Both the position numbers and the translations under genes were made by a program. DNA of 64,000 nt, from positions 416,714,283-416,778,282 of the forward strand of contig NC_085140.1 of NCBI RefSeq assembly GCF_024139115.2, in the 5' to 3' direction. The notes under the pieces were generated by a model. It saw only the letters and a list, made by a program, of their open reading frames with translations. It had not been told where the DNA came from and did not search any database. This document shows, piece after piece, positions 10,001 to 22,593 of the stretch. This DNA comes from Armigeres subalbatus. Lineage: Eukaryota > Arthropoda > Insecta > Diptera > Culicidae. Positions within the stretch are counted from its first letter, which is position 1, and each line of letters starts with the position of its first letter.

Positions 10001-13000
10001 ACAACTGAGGACTGCATATTGAAACATGTTTCGAAATCAATTTTTATTAATTAATATTTGACATCTGATTTGGTTTTCGATATAATCTCAACAGTAGAGC
10101 TTAACATCAATTTGCTTTCACTTTTTAGCCGACTTTGCTCGGGAATGCCACCCCAGGTTTTCCTGTTTTCGTTGTGAGCTCCTGATTACTCCTGATAGCT
10201 TCGATTTCCCGATGCCGTATTTTCTGGCTCAGAGACCACTCTGAAATTAGTCTTATGCTCGAAGTGATTTAATAGAAGATGCATAGAAATAAGTAGAGTA
10301 TAAGAATTAGTCGACTGTATACAATTCCCATTTTGAAAACGTTGGCTAACTGACTCGAAGTAGTAGAGACGGTTAACGGTAAACGCCGCGTGGTCAGAAT
10401 GTTAGATAAAAACTCGGTGAAAATGGTTCTCCATTGCTATGCGACGGTTACAAGATGTTGGGAAGCGCAACGAGTAAGGCGAATCGATCAGGTGATTTGC
10501 GGATCCTTCATACTGTTAATCATAGACTGCGTGGCGGGGTTGGCAACGTGTAGCTATGAGCAGAATTAAAGAACCTTGTATATAACTGCTACTCCTACCT
10601 TAGTTATAAATGAAATGTATGAGATGAAGAACCGGAACAGTAACCCTAATTTATGAGACTTCGCTAAGATGCTCATAAAAATAATTAGTAGCCGTAATTG
10701 ATGATAGTTTGTTATTATCCATTAGAGTCTTTGTCATGCCCATCGCCATAAGTTACATTCCCTTCAATTCAAAATTTAATATCGCTAATGGCACCAGTTT
10801 CCGCACCTTCCAAATCTACCTCAAATAGGTAACACGCGATATCGCGAACTCGCTCTATCCTGGTGGAATACCGTTGCTACCAAGACGTCGTAGTTCATCA
10901 TACTTCCCAGGCGTCATCGGTCGGAACCCCAGGCTAGCAGGTAATCATAGTGCAGGCAAAGAGTATAATTTGTTCGATAGAATCATGACTTGAGCCACCC
11001 TCTTAGTTAGGTCGCTGATTTACACAACCCGCGGTGTGTGAACATCTCCCCGGCAGATAACATGCCGAGCCCCTTCCGAGTGCTGCAACTATTTCCTGCT
11101 TTTATGAATATTAACCTGACTGATAAATCACCCTCACCCGTTCAATAAATAGTTTTGTTTTTTTATATGATCCACACTCATCAATATTAATTAGTGTCTG
11201 GTTGTGCTGCCTCGAACGATTCCTGCTCGTTCACGCACTATTGAGCAACCGAAAAGTTGCACCGATCGGCACTAATTTGTTCCGAGAGCTTTGCAATGTG
11301 CTGTGATTAATGATTGTTTTAATATTTTATCGGCGGTGGAAATGGGCTGCCGCCATAATCAGTACGGGGCAATCGAATATCGGCGCGATAAACGCAGGCG
11401 TATGCAATGGAACGAGTTCCTGTCTGGCTGTACGTACATACTGTTGAGTTGGTACAATCATACGGCAGGAATGCAGAATCCTGCTTAGGTCATAACATTC
11501 CAGGAAAATTTCTGGCTGATGTCAAATTTTAAATTCATAAATAAAAAGTGCCACAACAAACTGTTACCAGATCAGCTTAATTTCCCAGTGATATCTATAC
11601 TGTTTATGTAGATGGGAGAAACATAAACTACTAAGTCAAACTTGTTATCAGATGTGTTCGGATTTGTTTGTTTGTGGTGTTTACCTATTCTAACGGGTAC
11701 GGCTCATGTTAGGCAAGTGTCTGTTACTATGCGCACATGGACGTGGACCACCACACGGTCCGTGTTTATCGATATCCTGCGATCTTGCCGGTATTTAGTT
11801 TAAAGTATAGCCGTGTGTAGATGAGGTACGGTAAATTGGACGCTCGTAAGCGCTGTTAACAACAAGCAATCCGTTAAGGTGATAAATCTGAACGAGTTTT
11901 GTTCTGGAAACAAGCTTTCCCGGTCTCCGTTCTCTGGTGTCCGAAGAGTTTCTATTAACAGGGTTAGGTTATTTAGCAAGAAAGTTTCACTACTGGCTAT
12001 GGTAGAGTTAAACATTTTTTGTAATCACGAGACCACATCCGATCCCCATCTAGAATGGTTTCGCATTTATCATTATCGTAGTTTGCAGAACCATCGGGAT
12101 AGTTGGAAAATTTGTGTTTAAAATACAGTTAGAAGCCCAGTTTGATTGTATTATCAATTATTTTTTCTCCAAATATTATAAAACCAAATAGAACAAAAAT
12201 GCATCAAATAAATTTATTTTGAGAATCGTTATGCCACATGGAACGTTATTATTCTAGCATCAACATCCACATTCACTGGCACTGTCGATGCACATGTGCA
12301 TAATCGAGCGCGCGTGTACACTCAACTGTTTGCGCCTTCTAAAACGAGTTGAAAACTTGATGATGACTTTCTGAGGGGGGTGGAGGACCAGTTGAACGAG
12401 AGCATATAGATACCGGTTGTTATCATCTTAGTCACGTTACTCACGTCATCAGCCAGCAGCGTCTACTGGTTCACATTGATAGCTGCTGATGAGGTGTAAC
12501 GAGCTTGGGTTGTGGCCGTTTCTGTTCGTCGGCGTTGTTTACACACAAACCGTCTCAACCGTAGCCCTGATAACGAGAATGACCCTTGTCGGTGACATAG
12601 TAATAGTAATATCAACATCGTTGATTACGCATCGATACTCAGGTGGAGGTCGTTGTATATCATTAAATGCTTTTTAATTATAATTTCATCGATGTTACTT
12701 TTAACTTTGTGTGAACTTCTGGCGTCGAGCTTTGAACGTTCCCGTCATCCAATCAAAGGCCCGTCTATCGGTTCCAACATTCGATCTCCATTCTATTCCG
12801 CACGATCTCAAATGCCATACCTACTAAATGATAGGCCTTGGAATTGACCCTCGATAAATTACATACTTTATCTCAGTTAGTACTTTAGCTGTGTACAGCA
12901 AAGTACCATTTTGACTCTGCCAAACAGAGCCACTGATTTGCTTTTCTCCAGTTGTTGAATTGGTGGCCTCCGTGAAACCGTTTGGAACCGGTTGTGCAAG

Positions 13001-13335
13001 TTTCTGCTGAAAACAGCAGCCCTTTCAACGCTGAACAATCGTAAATAGGAACGCGATTCGCGCGATTGGCTCTATGATCTGTGTTCGTTTGGTTGGTTTC
13101 TCGTAGAAGTTACCTGCGAGCCAGTGACGGCCTAGATAACCAAATACCGCTGCCGGCTAGTGGAAACAGAAATAAAATCGCGTTAATACCGAAAAATGTC
13201 AAGAATTTTTCGTGCCACAGCCGTTGTTGTCAGCTAGTGTGGAAATCGCACTATCGACCGTAATCTCGGGTCTCACGCTTTCCGCTTGTACAGTTTTCCT
13301 CACACTTTTATTGTGATTGGGCGAACGGGTATGCA
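10001..13335. other. No gene or repeat recognised
   Basis: A 3.3-kb stretch with no TE-like repeat structure and somewhat higher base complexity than its surroundings. Frames are all short (about 80 aa or less) and overlap on both strands. It could be intronic or regulatory sequence of a neighbouring gene; the sequence itself gives no positive evidence. Confidence 0.35.
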
Positions 13336-15380
13336 CACTGCACATTGGTCCAGGTAGCATACAAAACGGTAATAAGTTGTTCAAGCCGAACATAGCAGAG
13401 ATAGAAAAAAACTTTGTTCTACAAAGTTGCTCCTAACGGTGAGGGGCTTTTTGAGGTTTTCATAAAAATTAGGGTGGACCACATTTGAAAAAAATTAAAT
13501 ATAAAACGTTTTCATTTGTAGAGATACGGCTATACAATGTTCCGCGAAGTTATAGTTCAGCCAGCTTCCAAGACTTTTGCTAAAAAAATTATTTCTCTAG
13601 CTCTTAAATTGACTGATTTAGAGCAATTTTCCCAAGTTTACTTAGGGTGACCCTCCAACATTTCTCAACCGATCTTATGGATCAGCATATCGTTGGAAAG
13701 AGGAAGAGTGTATCCTCAATTTGCAATAATAACAATGGGGCAGCCATATTGGATTTGGTATTGAATTAAAGTTTTGAACCTTCCAAATAAATTACTGCTG
13801 TAGATATGCTCTTCATTTTCGAAATATATTTGGCGTAGAATAGTGTATGAAATCAATGAACTGATTTCGTAGTCTCATATTGTTTGTATAAATAATGTTC
13901 TTTCGTCAGATGGGCCTTAAAAAATAGTTTGGTGAATCGTACAAAACTTTTGATAGAAAAAACATAGACCTGAGATTTTTGAACATAAAGCTCTATATAA
14001 GCTAAGATTTCCATCGATGTGGTGATATTCAAAATCGGCGATTGCAAATCTAGCGGGAAAATAGTTTAAAAAATAAATCCAAGATGGCAGCCAAATCAAA
14101 TATGGCTGCCCCATTGTTACTATTGCAAATTGAAGATACACTCTTCTTCTTTCCAATGATATGCTGATCCATAAGATCGGTTGAGAAATATTGGAGTTAT
14201 GACAGTTTTGGTGAATCAAGAATTGACAAAAATCGAGGGGTCCATAAAAGTGATTTCGTCCATAACTAACGAGGGGTCCATCTTTCTGAAAAATTTAACT
14301 CGGATCCCTAATAAACTCGCCGAAAGCATTCTAATGAACATAAATTTGGGCATTTTCAAAGACCTCGTGCAAATAGTGGCTCGGTCTCAGCGAAAATTAC
14401 TGACATGTATAAGATACGAAATAACAAAAAGTAATATACAAAATATTCAAAGCATAACATATGTTGTTATTACAATATCAAAGGCAAAACATAATTAGTT
14501 TTTGTTTTGTATTAAAATATCTGATAATGTTATGCCTAAAGTATTTATTTTGGATATTAATTTTTGTTATTATTTTTTGTCATGTTACCTCTTATTCATA
14601 TCAAGTTCATAAGAACTGCTGTTTTCAAGATATTAGCTTCTGCTCAGGCTCTATAACAAAATGGTGTGGCGTTTGCCATATTACGAAGTAAGCCATGGAA
14701 GCAAAACACTTAAAAATAGCAAATTAGTGCTTGAAAGAGGAAAAAAACGAAAAATTTTCAATGCATTAATATGAGGTTATTGTAAACTATCCCCTTGATT
14801 TAAACACCCTGAAATGGAGTCTGAAAGTATTAGAAAAAGGTCGAGAAAACAGATTGACAAAATGTTGACGCCATTCATAGATACAACCGTTAGAAGAAAA
14901 CGTTTTTTTCGAAGAAAAATCTCAATAACTTTTGATCCGCATGAGATATGGCAACGCTAAGTCCATGAAAAGTTGCGCCCTGCAAAGCACAAAAAGTGCT
15001 CTGAACATCACATTGCTGAGAAATTTTAACCAAAAAAGTTAGAGCAAAAAAACTGTTTTTTGAGGGTCACCCTAAGTAAGCTTGGGAAAATTGCTCTAAA
15101 TCAGTCAATTTAAGAGCTAGAGAAATATTTTTTTTAGCAAAATTCTTGGAATCTGGCTGAACTATAACTTTGCGGAACATTGTATAGCCGTATCTCTACA
15201 AATGAAAAAGTTTTATATTTAATTTTTTTCAAATGTGGCCCACCCTAATTTTTATGAAAACCTCAAAAAGCCCCTCACCGTTAGGAGCCACTTTGTAGAA
15301 CAAAGTTTTTTCTATCTCTGCTATGTTCGGCTTGAACAACTTATTACCGTTTTGTATGCTACCTGGACCAATGTGCAGTG
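13336..15380. mobile_element. 2.05-kb element with ~320-bp long terminal inverted repeats
   Basis: The left arm 13336-13655 (begins CACTGCACATTGGTCC, ends ACTTAGGGTGACCCTC) is the reverse complement of 15062-15380 with few mismatches. A second, inner pair (about 13657-13757 with about 14094-14196; contains GATCAGCATATC and GGGGCAGCCATATT) is also inverted. It is placed asymmetrically: an 865-bp segment lies only on the right side. No transposase is encoded. I see no clear target duplication (flanks TATGCA and CTCTTC). The long-TIR architecture suggests a foldback or MULE-like non-autonomous DNA element; the superfamily is not resolved. Confidence 0.75.
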
Positions 15381-16255
15381 CTCTTCGGTCATCATCATCA
15401 TCATCCTAGCTGCAATTTGTGCTGCTCCCGCAGTGTAGAGTCGTTTATTTTCAGCAAGTTTCACCTCCTTTCTCATCTTAGTTCCGAATGGGCACAACAA
15501 CATCAATTGCAGCAAACACCGATGACCGACACTCTTGCCGGTATGCCGGTTTGGGTTTCTAGCTTTGGCACGTTCGCTCGTTCGTTGTCGTTGGGGGTAC
15601 CGACTGTGGAGATACCTGCGGAAGGTTGATGAGTTCCGTGGAGTGGAGATTGGCGAATGCTTAGGAAGCAAGTAGTCGATAATTGAGTGGAAATTTTCTC
15701 TTGAATGGTTAGCATCATTTGTTGGGCAAGAAGAAGAAGCAATGAGATTCAAATGACATTTTGTTTAATTAATGCTCAACTTGTCTTTCTGAATCATCAC
15801 TACGTTTGTTGCTAGTGACTACACAAAAAGTGTAAATTATGAAACTTAGATTATGAATATTTAAAGCAAAAAATATTAACTTGAAAAAATAGAGATTCAA
15901 TAAAAAAAGGCAGCTACAAAGTTTTATGATACATACTTTGTTTCATACAAGTCTTGTATATATATACAAGTTAATTTTTTTTTATGATCTAAATACACAA
16001 TCAACTCTCGAGATTATTTTGCTGTAGTTATTCCAAATTTAAACCAACAAGACATTTCATCGTATCTTTTCCTATTACTTACACTTATATTAATTATATT
16101 ACAATTTGAATAATTTTTCAAGTAATATAGAGGGTTGCTAAAAATAATCTGAAAACTTCCAAAAGTTTAATGACAGGTAAAACTATTATAATAGTATTGA
16201 AAATTAATTCATTCATTTATATGATAAATCTGAAAAGATAACACTGAATTAACAA
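15381..16255. other. No gene recognised
   Basis: The first ~350 bp is less AT-rich with overlapping short frames on both strands and no domain. The remainder is strongly AT-rich with A/T runs. Confidence 0.35.
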
Positions 16256-16790
16256 TTTGACGCCACAATACACGGTTCTAGGCCGCATCTCTCCATCGTC
16301 AAATGCGCTCCAGGCTCGTCAAATGGTTCTGTACCTGGTCAGCCTACCTCGCTCGCTGCGCTCCACGCCTGCTTGTTTCTGCCGGATCGGTAGAGTACAT
16401 CATATTTGCAGGGTTGCTGTCCGGCATTCTTGCAACAGGCACTGCCCAACATACCCTTCCGGCTTTAGCTACCTTCTGGATGTTGAGTTCTCCGAAGAGC
16501 CGGTGAACTCTTGGTTCATCGTTTGCCGCCACACACCGTCTTCTTGAACACCGCCAAAGATGGTCCTGAGCAGCCGTCTCTCGAATACTTCGAGTACTTG
16601 CAAGTCCTCCTCGAGCATTGTCCATGTTTCATGTCTGTAGAGGACTACCGGGCTTTTATACATGACACATTTGGTGCCGTGGTGATTATTTTTTACCACA
16701 GTCTCTTCTGGTGCTCGTAGTAGGCCCGACTTCCGCAGATGATGCGCCATTGTATTTCACGACTAACATTATAAAAAGCCGTTAGCAAGG
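16256..16790 (-). pseudogene. RTE-like retrotransposon, C-terminal RT fragment
   Basis: On the minus strand, residues 'VLEVFERRLLRTIFGGVQEDG' (16750-16469 frame) and, in an overlapping frame, 'GAQRAR' with 'RVHRLFGELNIQKVAKAGR' match the conserved tail that follows the reverse transcriptase in RTE-like insect non-LTR elements. The same tail occurs at 22034-22399, 48391-48668 and 58474-58751. The two frames overlap, so a frameshift lies near 16500. No catalytic core is present. It is a truncated, dead copy opposite in orientation to the main element at 16.9-22.4 kb. Confidence 0.7.
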
Positions 16791-16879
16791 ATCAAAGGTA
16801 GACGAATTCATCGACCACCTGAAAGGTATCGTTGTTGTAAAGAAAATAGTGTATCGAAACTAAAAAAATGGTATCGTGG

Positions 16880-17265
16880 CTAATTGGGGGCAGCAGGGAC
16901 TATGTCCAAGGGCTTGACGATCCTTCCCCAAGGTGGGGTTTGGCAATGGGCTCTGTTAAACTTTTATAAAAAGCTGCAAGTATCCGCAAGCAGGTTCCAC
17001 CAAAGCGACCGTGTGCCGCTCAAAGTACACAAGCCCAAGTCCTGGTGTTAGGTGAGACGCCAAACAGACCTGACACGACGGCTCTTCAATGAGACAGAAC
17101 GTTTGCACAGGCCCAATAAGCTGCCTTTAAAACAACCATTACGAACGACATAGAAGATAATACGACTCGATACAACTGGCAACGACCTATGAGACGAATA
17201 AAGGATCATGATTGGAAACTTGGAACATGGAACTGCAAGCCGCATAACATTTTATTTAACAAAGG
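16880..17265 (+). pseudogene. RTE-like retrotransposon, 5' end fragment
   Basis: A 5'-UTR-like stretch followed near 17215-17240 by 'DWKLGTWNCK', which resembles the first beta-strand of the apurinic-type endonuclease domain in RTE-like elements ('..TWN.R/KS'). Homology to the domain then stops at about 17265. Sequence at 16885-16935 (GGCAGCAGGGACTATGTCC, then AAGGGCTTGACGATCC) recurs in reverse complement at about 19440-19520. I infer that this is the displaced 5' part of the element resuming at 20050. Confidence 0.45.
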
Positions 17266-20040
17266 TAACGGAAATTTGGAACTAGACACAAGGGGAGGCG
17301 TACCCAGGTAGTGTGGGGATGGGATCACCACTCCCGACCCACTAAAACTAACGCCTTCCTCTCCAGTCATTTCCCCGATCCTCAATTAGGCAATACTTCG
17401 GGGATGACTATTGGGCATTGCGCCCCCTACATGACGTACACAAGTGTACGCATGCGTCTCAACTCTCCTGGTACTCCCCATGCAACTCGTGTGCACAAGA
17501 CAAACTGGCACCACATGTGCCCCAACACTCTCCTGTCTATGTTGCTCGCAGAGATGCATCTGAACACGAAAAGGCGTGTTCGTGTTCAAATCGTTTTGAG
17601 CACAGCACACTGTTCATGAGCACTGACCTAACTTCGCAACATGTATCCTAGAAAAACAAATTCAAACGACGGCATGCTACACATTTTTCGGCTGGTAATG
17701 AAACACGTGGACATCTAACGGATAGAAATCAAGCATGCTCGTATGTTTTTGCATAGTTCCAAATCTAAGGAACCTTACTTACCATGATCATTTTGCTTGC
17801 TTACCAACCCAGTGCACACTGAACAGTGTTCAGAGTTCAAAACTAAGAACACCAAGGCACGCTCTTGGCTCATGTTCTGTTCAGGATGCATCTCTGGTTG
17901 CTCGCAAGGGTATTTACGGGTACCCTGCAGGAAGTACCTCATGCTGCCATCTTACAACACAGACAGTCCTCATTCAGTATGACAATCACCCCGTCCTGCA
18001 ACAAAGTGGCACCACTTGTCTACCAAGACGGATGCGACCCTAGGTTGGTGGCTCCTTTGCCGCTCCTACCTCAGCTACGAGGCAGACGATTTCACGTCTC
18101 CTATTTCTGAGGTGCCGCAGAAGCATCAACCCCCCGACACACCTGCCAGGCCTAGCGAGACTTCACTCAATCCGTCACTGGCAGCCGGATCACACTACTG
18201 CCTAAGAGCAGTCACTCTGACCACACGTACCATGCGAGGCTTACTTGTATGCTCGCTCATACATTCCGTCCCTTTTCTTTTTTTTTTACAAGGGAGAATG
18301 CATTTACACACTAACCCAGTACACGTGCATTGTAGTTGCCAAACTACCACACGGAAGTGTACTGGAGTGTCGGACTCGACCATACCGGTAATACCGACTA
18401 AACTCCCTTGGGCTCCACCATCGTTTCCCCCAGGAACTACCTCGCAGTACTACTTCTGGGGGGATGGCAGTACTAAGCGTACTCGCTCATTATCTCTCAC
18501 ACAGGCACTCGTCCCATGCGAGACTGACTTGGGTGCTCGCACACCATTCACTCCATTTGAGTCTTACTTGGATGCTCTCCCGGGCGCTCCGCTGCCATGC
18601 CTCGAGGTGTCAATAGCGGTAACTGCCTGGGCCTACAGATATTACGCTACGACACTCCTGCCTCAGCACGAGCAGATCAATCACACCACTGCCGAAGCAG
18701 ACCACACGCTACCCTGCCGGAGCAGGGACACTCCCCATGCACCACATGTTCACAACTGTAGGTGTGTGGGTACAACCCACTGCTACCCTGCCGCCGAAGC
18801 AGCTTCTCCAAAGACCATTCGCTCCATGTGACCCTTTTTCGGGTGCTCACTCTAACACTCCACTGCCATGCCTCGAGGTGTCGATAGGTACCTCGACTCC
18901 TACCTCAGCATGTGCAGTCCATACTCAGACTTCTGCTGCGCTTCGAGGTGACAATAGCGGTGACGCGCTATGACACTCGTGCCTCATCACAACCAGATCA
19001 CTCACTCCCTGCCGAAGCAGCTCACGCGCTACCCTACCGAAGTAGGGACACTCCCCAACTCACTCTAACACTCCACTGCCATGCCTCGAGGTGTCGATAG
19101 CGGTATGTAGGGACCAACCAACGATACTACGCTACGACACTCCTACCTCAGCATGTGCAGTCCATACTCAGACTTCTGCTGCGCTTCGAGGTGACAATAG
19201 CGGTGACGCGCTATGACACTCCTGCCTCAGCACAAACAGATCACTCACTCCCTGCCGAAGCAGCTCACGCGCTACCCTACCGAAGTAGGGACACTCCCCA
19301 TGCCAATTGGCACTCCCTGGGCTTGTGCTTTTGAAGCGGCGAACAGTCGCTTTGATAGAGTCTGCTTACGGGCACTTGTGGTTTTTTGGGAGGGATTTTA
19401 GCAGAGCCCACTGCTAAATCCCACCACGCCCTAGGCAGTTCTCCCTGACTCGCAGACAGCTGGGGAGGGGTCGTCAAGCCCTTGGACGTGGTCCATGCTG
19501 TCCCTGCTGTCCCTGCTGCCCCCATTCCGTCCCTTTCGCTTGCACCACTTGTGCACCACTTCTCTGTCATTCAGTCACAATTTGCTTCCACTCTGTGCAC
19601 CTCCTGTGCATCGTTCGGGCGTGGAACACCGGGTACGTCACTCGTGTCTAACACTCACCTACCCGGGCTTTGATACTGTCGTCATGCCAGTCCAGATGCC
19701 TTGCAGGATGTACCCACCTGTTGACATTTCGAAGCTCAGATAGCCCTCAATCAGTGTGGTGGTCACCCCGTCCTGCAACGGAGTGGCACCACTTATCTCC
19801 AATTTCTAAGGTGCCGCAGAAGCATCAACCCCCCGACACTCCTGCCAGGCATAGCGAGACTTTCGTGTCCCCTAATTCTGAGGTTCCGCAGAGGTATCTG
19901 CCCCCGACAACCTGCCAGACCTCACTAGACTTCAGTCATTTTAACACTATCGAACATGCGACACCTTGGGATTCGGGGTTAGGGACGTCCGCCATTTTGT
20001 CAGCTTCAGTGTTGTACCGAGCCTGACGGGCGGCTACAAT
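17266..20040. repeat. GC-rich block with ~243-bp tandem repeats, inside an RTE-like element
   Basis: Composition changes abruptly: this 2.7-kb block is C- and G-rich between AT-rich neighbours. It contains at least two tandem units of about 243 bp (TACCTCAGCATGTGCAGTCC at about 18900 and again at about 19143; GAAGCAGCTCACGCGCTACC in each) and a diverged third from about 18650. The motif GCCATGCCTCGAGGTGTC recurs four times. About 19400-19520 is an inverted copy of the RTE-like 5' segment at about 16885-16960. A 271-aa open frame (18016-18831, plus) is proline/threonine-rich with no domain and probably reflects GC content. It may be an unclassified element or reiterated retrotransposon UTR. 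Confidence 0.55.
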
Positions 20041-20049
20041 ACGGTAGAC

Positions 20050-22399
20050 TAGCCCAAGACTACGCGCAGCGCAGCCGCTGGAAGTGGTACTCCCAACGCA
20101 AAAGCAACTTTTGAAGATGACTGGAGAGATATCCGATCTGCAATTGGAAGCACCGCAACCGCTGCACTAGGCACGGTGCCCCCGGATCAGAGAAACGACT
20201 GGTATGACGGCGAATGTGAGCAGTTAGTCGAAATAAAGAATGCAACATGGACAACATGCAACATGGATTGTTGTAATTCCGCACGAGGGCGAACGAGGCG
20301 CGATATAAACGGGCGCAGAACAGACAAAACTCGATTTTTCGGATGAGCGCCATCAGGAAGATCTAGACCGTGAAGAGACGAAGCAACTGTACCTAATGTC
20401 GCTAATAACGCACGAAAGTGCTATGAGAAGTTGAACCGATCACGTAAGGACCACGATATGGGTAAGAACATAAACGGGAACCTTCTTACGAACGAGCGTG
20501 AGTTGATCCAAAGGTGGCCGCAGCACTACGAAGAGCACCTGAATGGTGATGTGGCAGACAACGGTGGCGGTATGGTAATGGTCATACGACTTCCGGCTCC
20601 GAATCTTCAGGAAATCCAGGAGGAGATCGGCCGGCTGAAAAACAACAAAGCCCCTGGAGTTGACTAACTACCATGAAAGCTGTTTAAATATGGTGGTGAG
20701 ACACAGGCTAGAGCGCAGCACAGGGTAATTACCAAGGTTTGGGAAGATGAGCAGAACCGCAGGAACAGTGTTGGTAAATACTCAAATTCTCAAATTCTAA
20801 AAAAAAAATTCTCATCCACGATTCAAATCAAGCGCGAGGCAAACCTCACCCGACTCATGGCCCACAGAATCATCCATGATTCGACTCGCGAATCGCGATT
20901 TGCATCATTGCGTGATTTTTGTGTGTTCTTCTTCGTTAAATTCTTCGGAGTAACTTTCTTTGCTTAAAACAATGGATAACGAATTCATACGTAAACATAA
21001 AATACGCTTCGATTGGGTATTGACACTTTTTGGAGCGAAATCATTTTTCGGCGAATGAACGAAACGATGCGATTCTGCGTGAAAAACTCATGCGGGATGC
21101 TCTCCATGCAGAATCGCAAGCGAGTCAGCTCATGCATAAGGCTTCGGTGAGTGAGATTTGAGCATGATTCTACCAACACTGCGCAGGAGTGGATGGAAGG
21201 TGTCGTGTGTCCCATTTACAAAAAGGGCGTAGCAACTATCGCACAATTCCATATTTTATGCCGCCGACTAAGACCAACCGCAAGAGAGTTCGTGGAGCAG
21301 TACCAGGCGGGATTTATGGGTGAACGCTCTACCACACACCAGATGTTCGCCGTACGTCAGGTATTGCAGAAATGTCGCGAATACAACGTGCCCACACATC
21401 ATCTATTTATCGACTTCGAATCCGCATATGATACAATCGATCGGGACCTCCTATGGCAGCTAACGCACGAACATGGATTTCCGGATAAACTGATACGGTT
21501 GATCAAGGCGACGATGGATCGGGTGATGTGCGTAGTTCGAGTTTCAGGGGCGTTCGCGAGTCCCTTCGAAACGCGCAGAGGGTTACGGCAAGGTGATGGT
21601 CTTTCGTGTCTGTTATTCAACATCACGAAGTCCGTCCAGTTACTTGGTTTCGCTGACGACATTGATATTATGACATTGAGAAGATGGAGAAAGCCTACAT
21701 CAGACTGAAAAGCGAAGCTAAACTGATTGGACTAGTCATCAACACGTCAAAAGCGAAGTACATGATAGAAAGAGGCTCAAGAGAGGACAACGTAAGCCAC
21801 CCACTGCGAGTTTGTATTGGTGGTGACGAAATCGACGTGGTTGAAGAATTCGTGTACTTGGGCTCACTGGTGTCACTGGTGTCGATAACGATTCCAGCAG
21901 GGAAATTCGGAGACGCATCATGGCAGGAAATCGTACGTACTTTGGACTCCGCTAAACGCTCCGATCGAATAGAGTTCGCCGCCGGTAGTTCTCTTATAGA
22001 CCGGTAGTTCTCTACGGACACTAGACCCGGACGATGCTCGTGGAGGACCAACGCGCACTGGGAGTTTACGAAAGGAATGTGCTACATACCATCTATGGTG
22101 AGGTGCAGATGGCGGACGGTGTTAGGAGGAGGCAAATGAATTACGAGACGAGCTGCTTCATCAGTTGGGAGAACCATCCATCGTTTACACTGCGTAAAAT
22201 CGGAAGTTTGCGGTTGGCCGGGCACGTAGCCAGAATGTCGGACAGTAATCCTGTAAGAAAGATTCTCAACAACGATCCGACGGGAACAAGAAGGCGAGGT
22301 GCACAACAAGCAAAGTGGATCGGTCAAATCGAGAACGGTTTTCGGACCCTCCGCAGACTGCGTGGTTTGCGACGTGCAGCCATGGACCGAGCTAAATGA
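20050..22399 (+). pseudogene. RTE-like non-LTR retrotransposon, reverse transcriptase region (broken)
   Basis: Recognisable in order: endonuclease-RT linker with 'NDWYDGECEQL' (about 20190-20220); 'NGNLLTNERELIQRWPQHY' and 'LKNNKAPGVD' (about 20470-20665); after a 416-bp MITE, 'EWMEGVVCPIYKKG'; 'QYQAGFMGERSTTHQMF'; 'LFIDFESAYDTIDRDLLW' holding the first catalytic Asp; 'RRGLRQGDGLSCLLFNI'; 'GFADDIDI' (about 21643-21669) holding the catalytic Asp pair; and the tail 'GHVARMSDSNP ... RRGAQQAKW'. The stretch usually found between LFNI and FADD is missing. Frameshifts near 20340 and 20425, a stop after 'APGVD', and the MITE make it inactive. RTE clade assignment is by resemblance to insect elements with this tail. 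Confidence 0.75.
20766..21181 (+). mobile_element. hAT-type MITE inserted in the RTE-like RT gene
   Basis: A 416-bp element with TIRs CAGTGTTGGTA / TACCAACACTG and further inverted similarity inward (CTCAAAT / ATTTGAG). Target duplications CGCAGGAA (20758-20765) and CGCAGGAG (21182-21189) match at 7 of 8 positions. The host reading continues across it, from 'KVWEDEQN' before to 'EWMEGVVCPIYKKG' after. This proves insertion into a pre-existing retrotransposon and gives its age order. No transposase. Confidence 0.88.
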
Positions 22400-22593
22400 A
22401 GAAGACTTTTATGCACTGCACAGGCCACTCTAAATAAATTCAGAGCTTCACCAGTAGTTTGATGAAATGCGAATAGTAATATATCGTTTGTATACTTAGA
22501 CTGCCTGGTAGGCTGTAGACTTGCTACAATAGAATATATTTGCTTAAAGTTTTTAACAAATTTTTCCATCCTTCTAATTTAACCGATACACGT

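Noticed and set aside
18016..18831. 271-aa open frame as a host gene
   Set aside because: It lies in a GC- and C-rich tandem-repeat block, overlaps open frames in other phases, has no domain, and its residues follow base composition.
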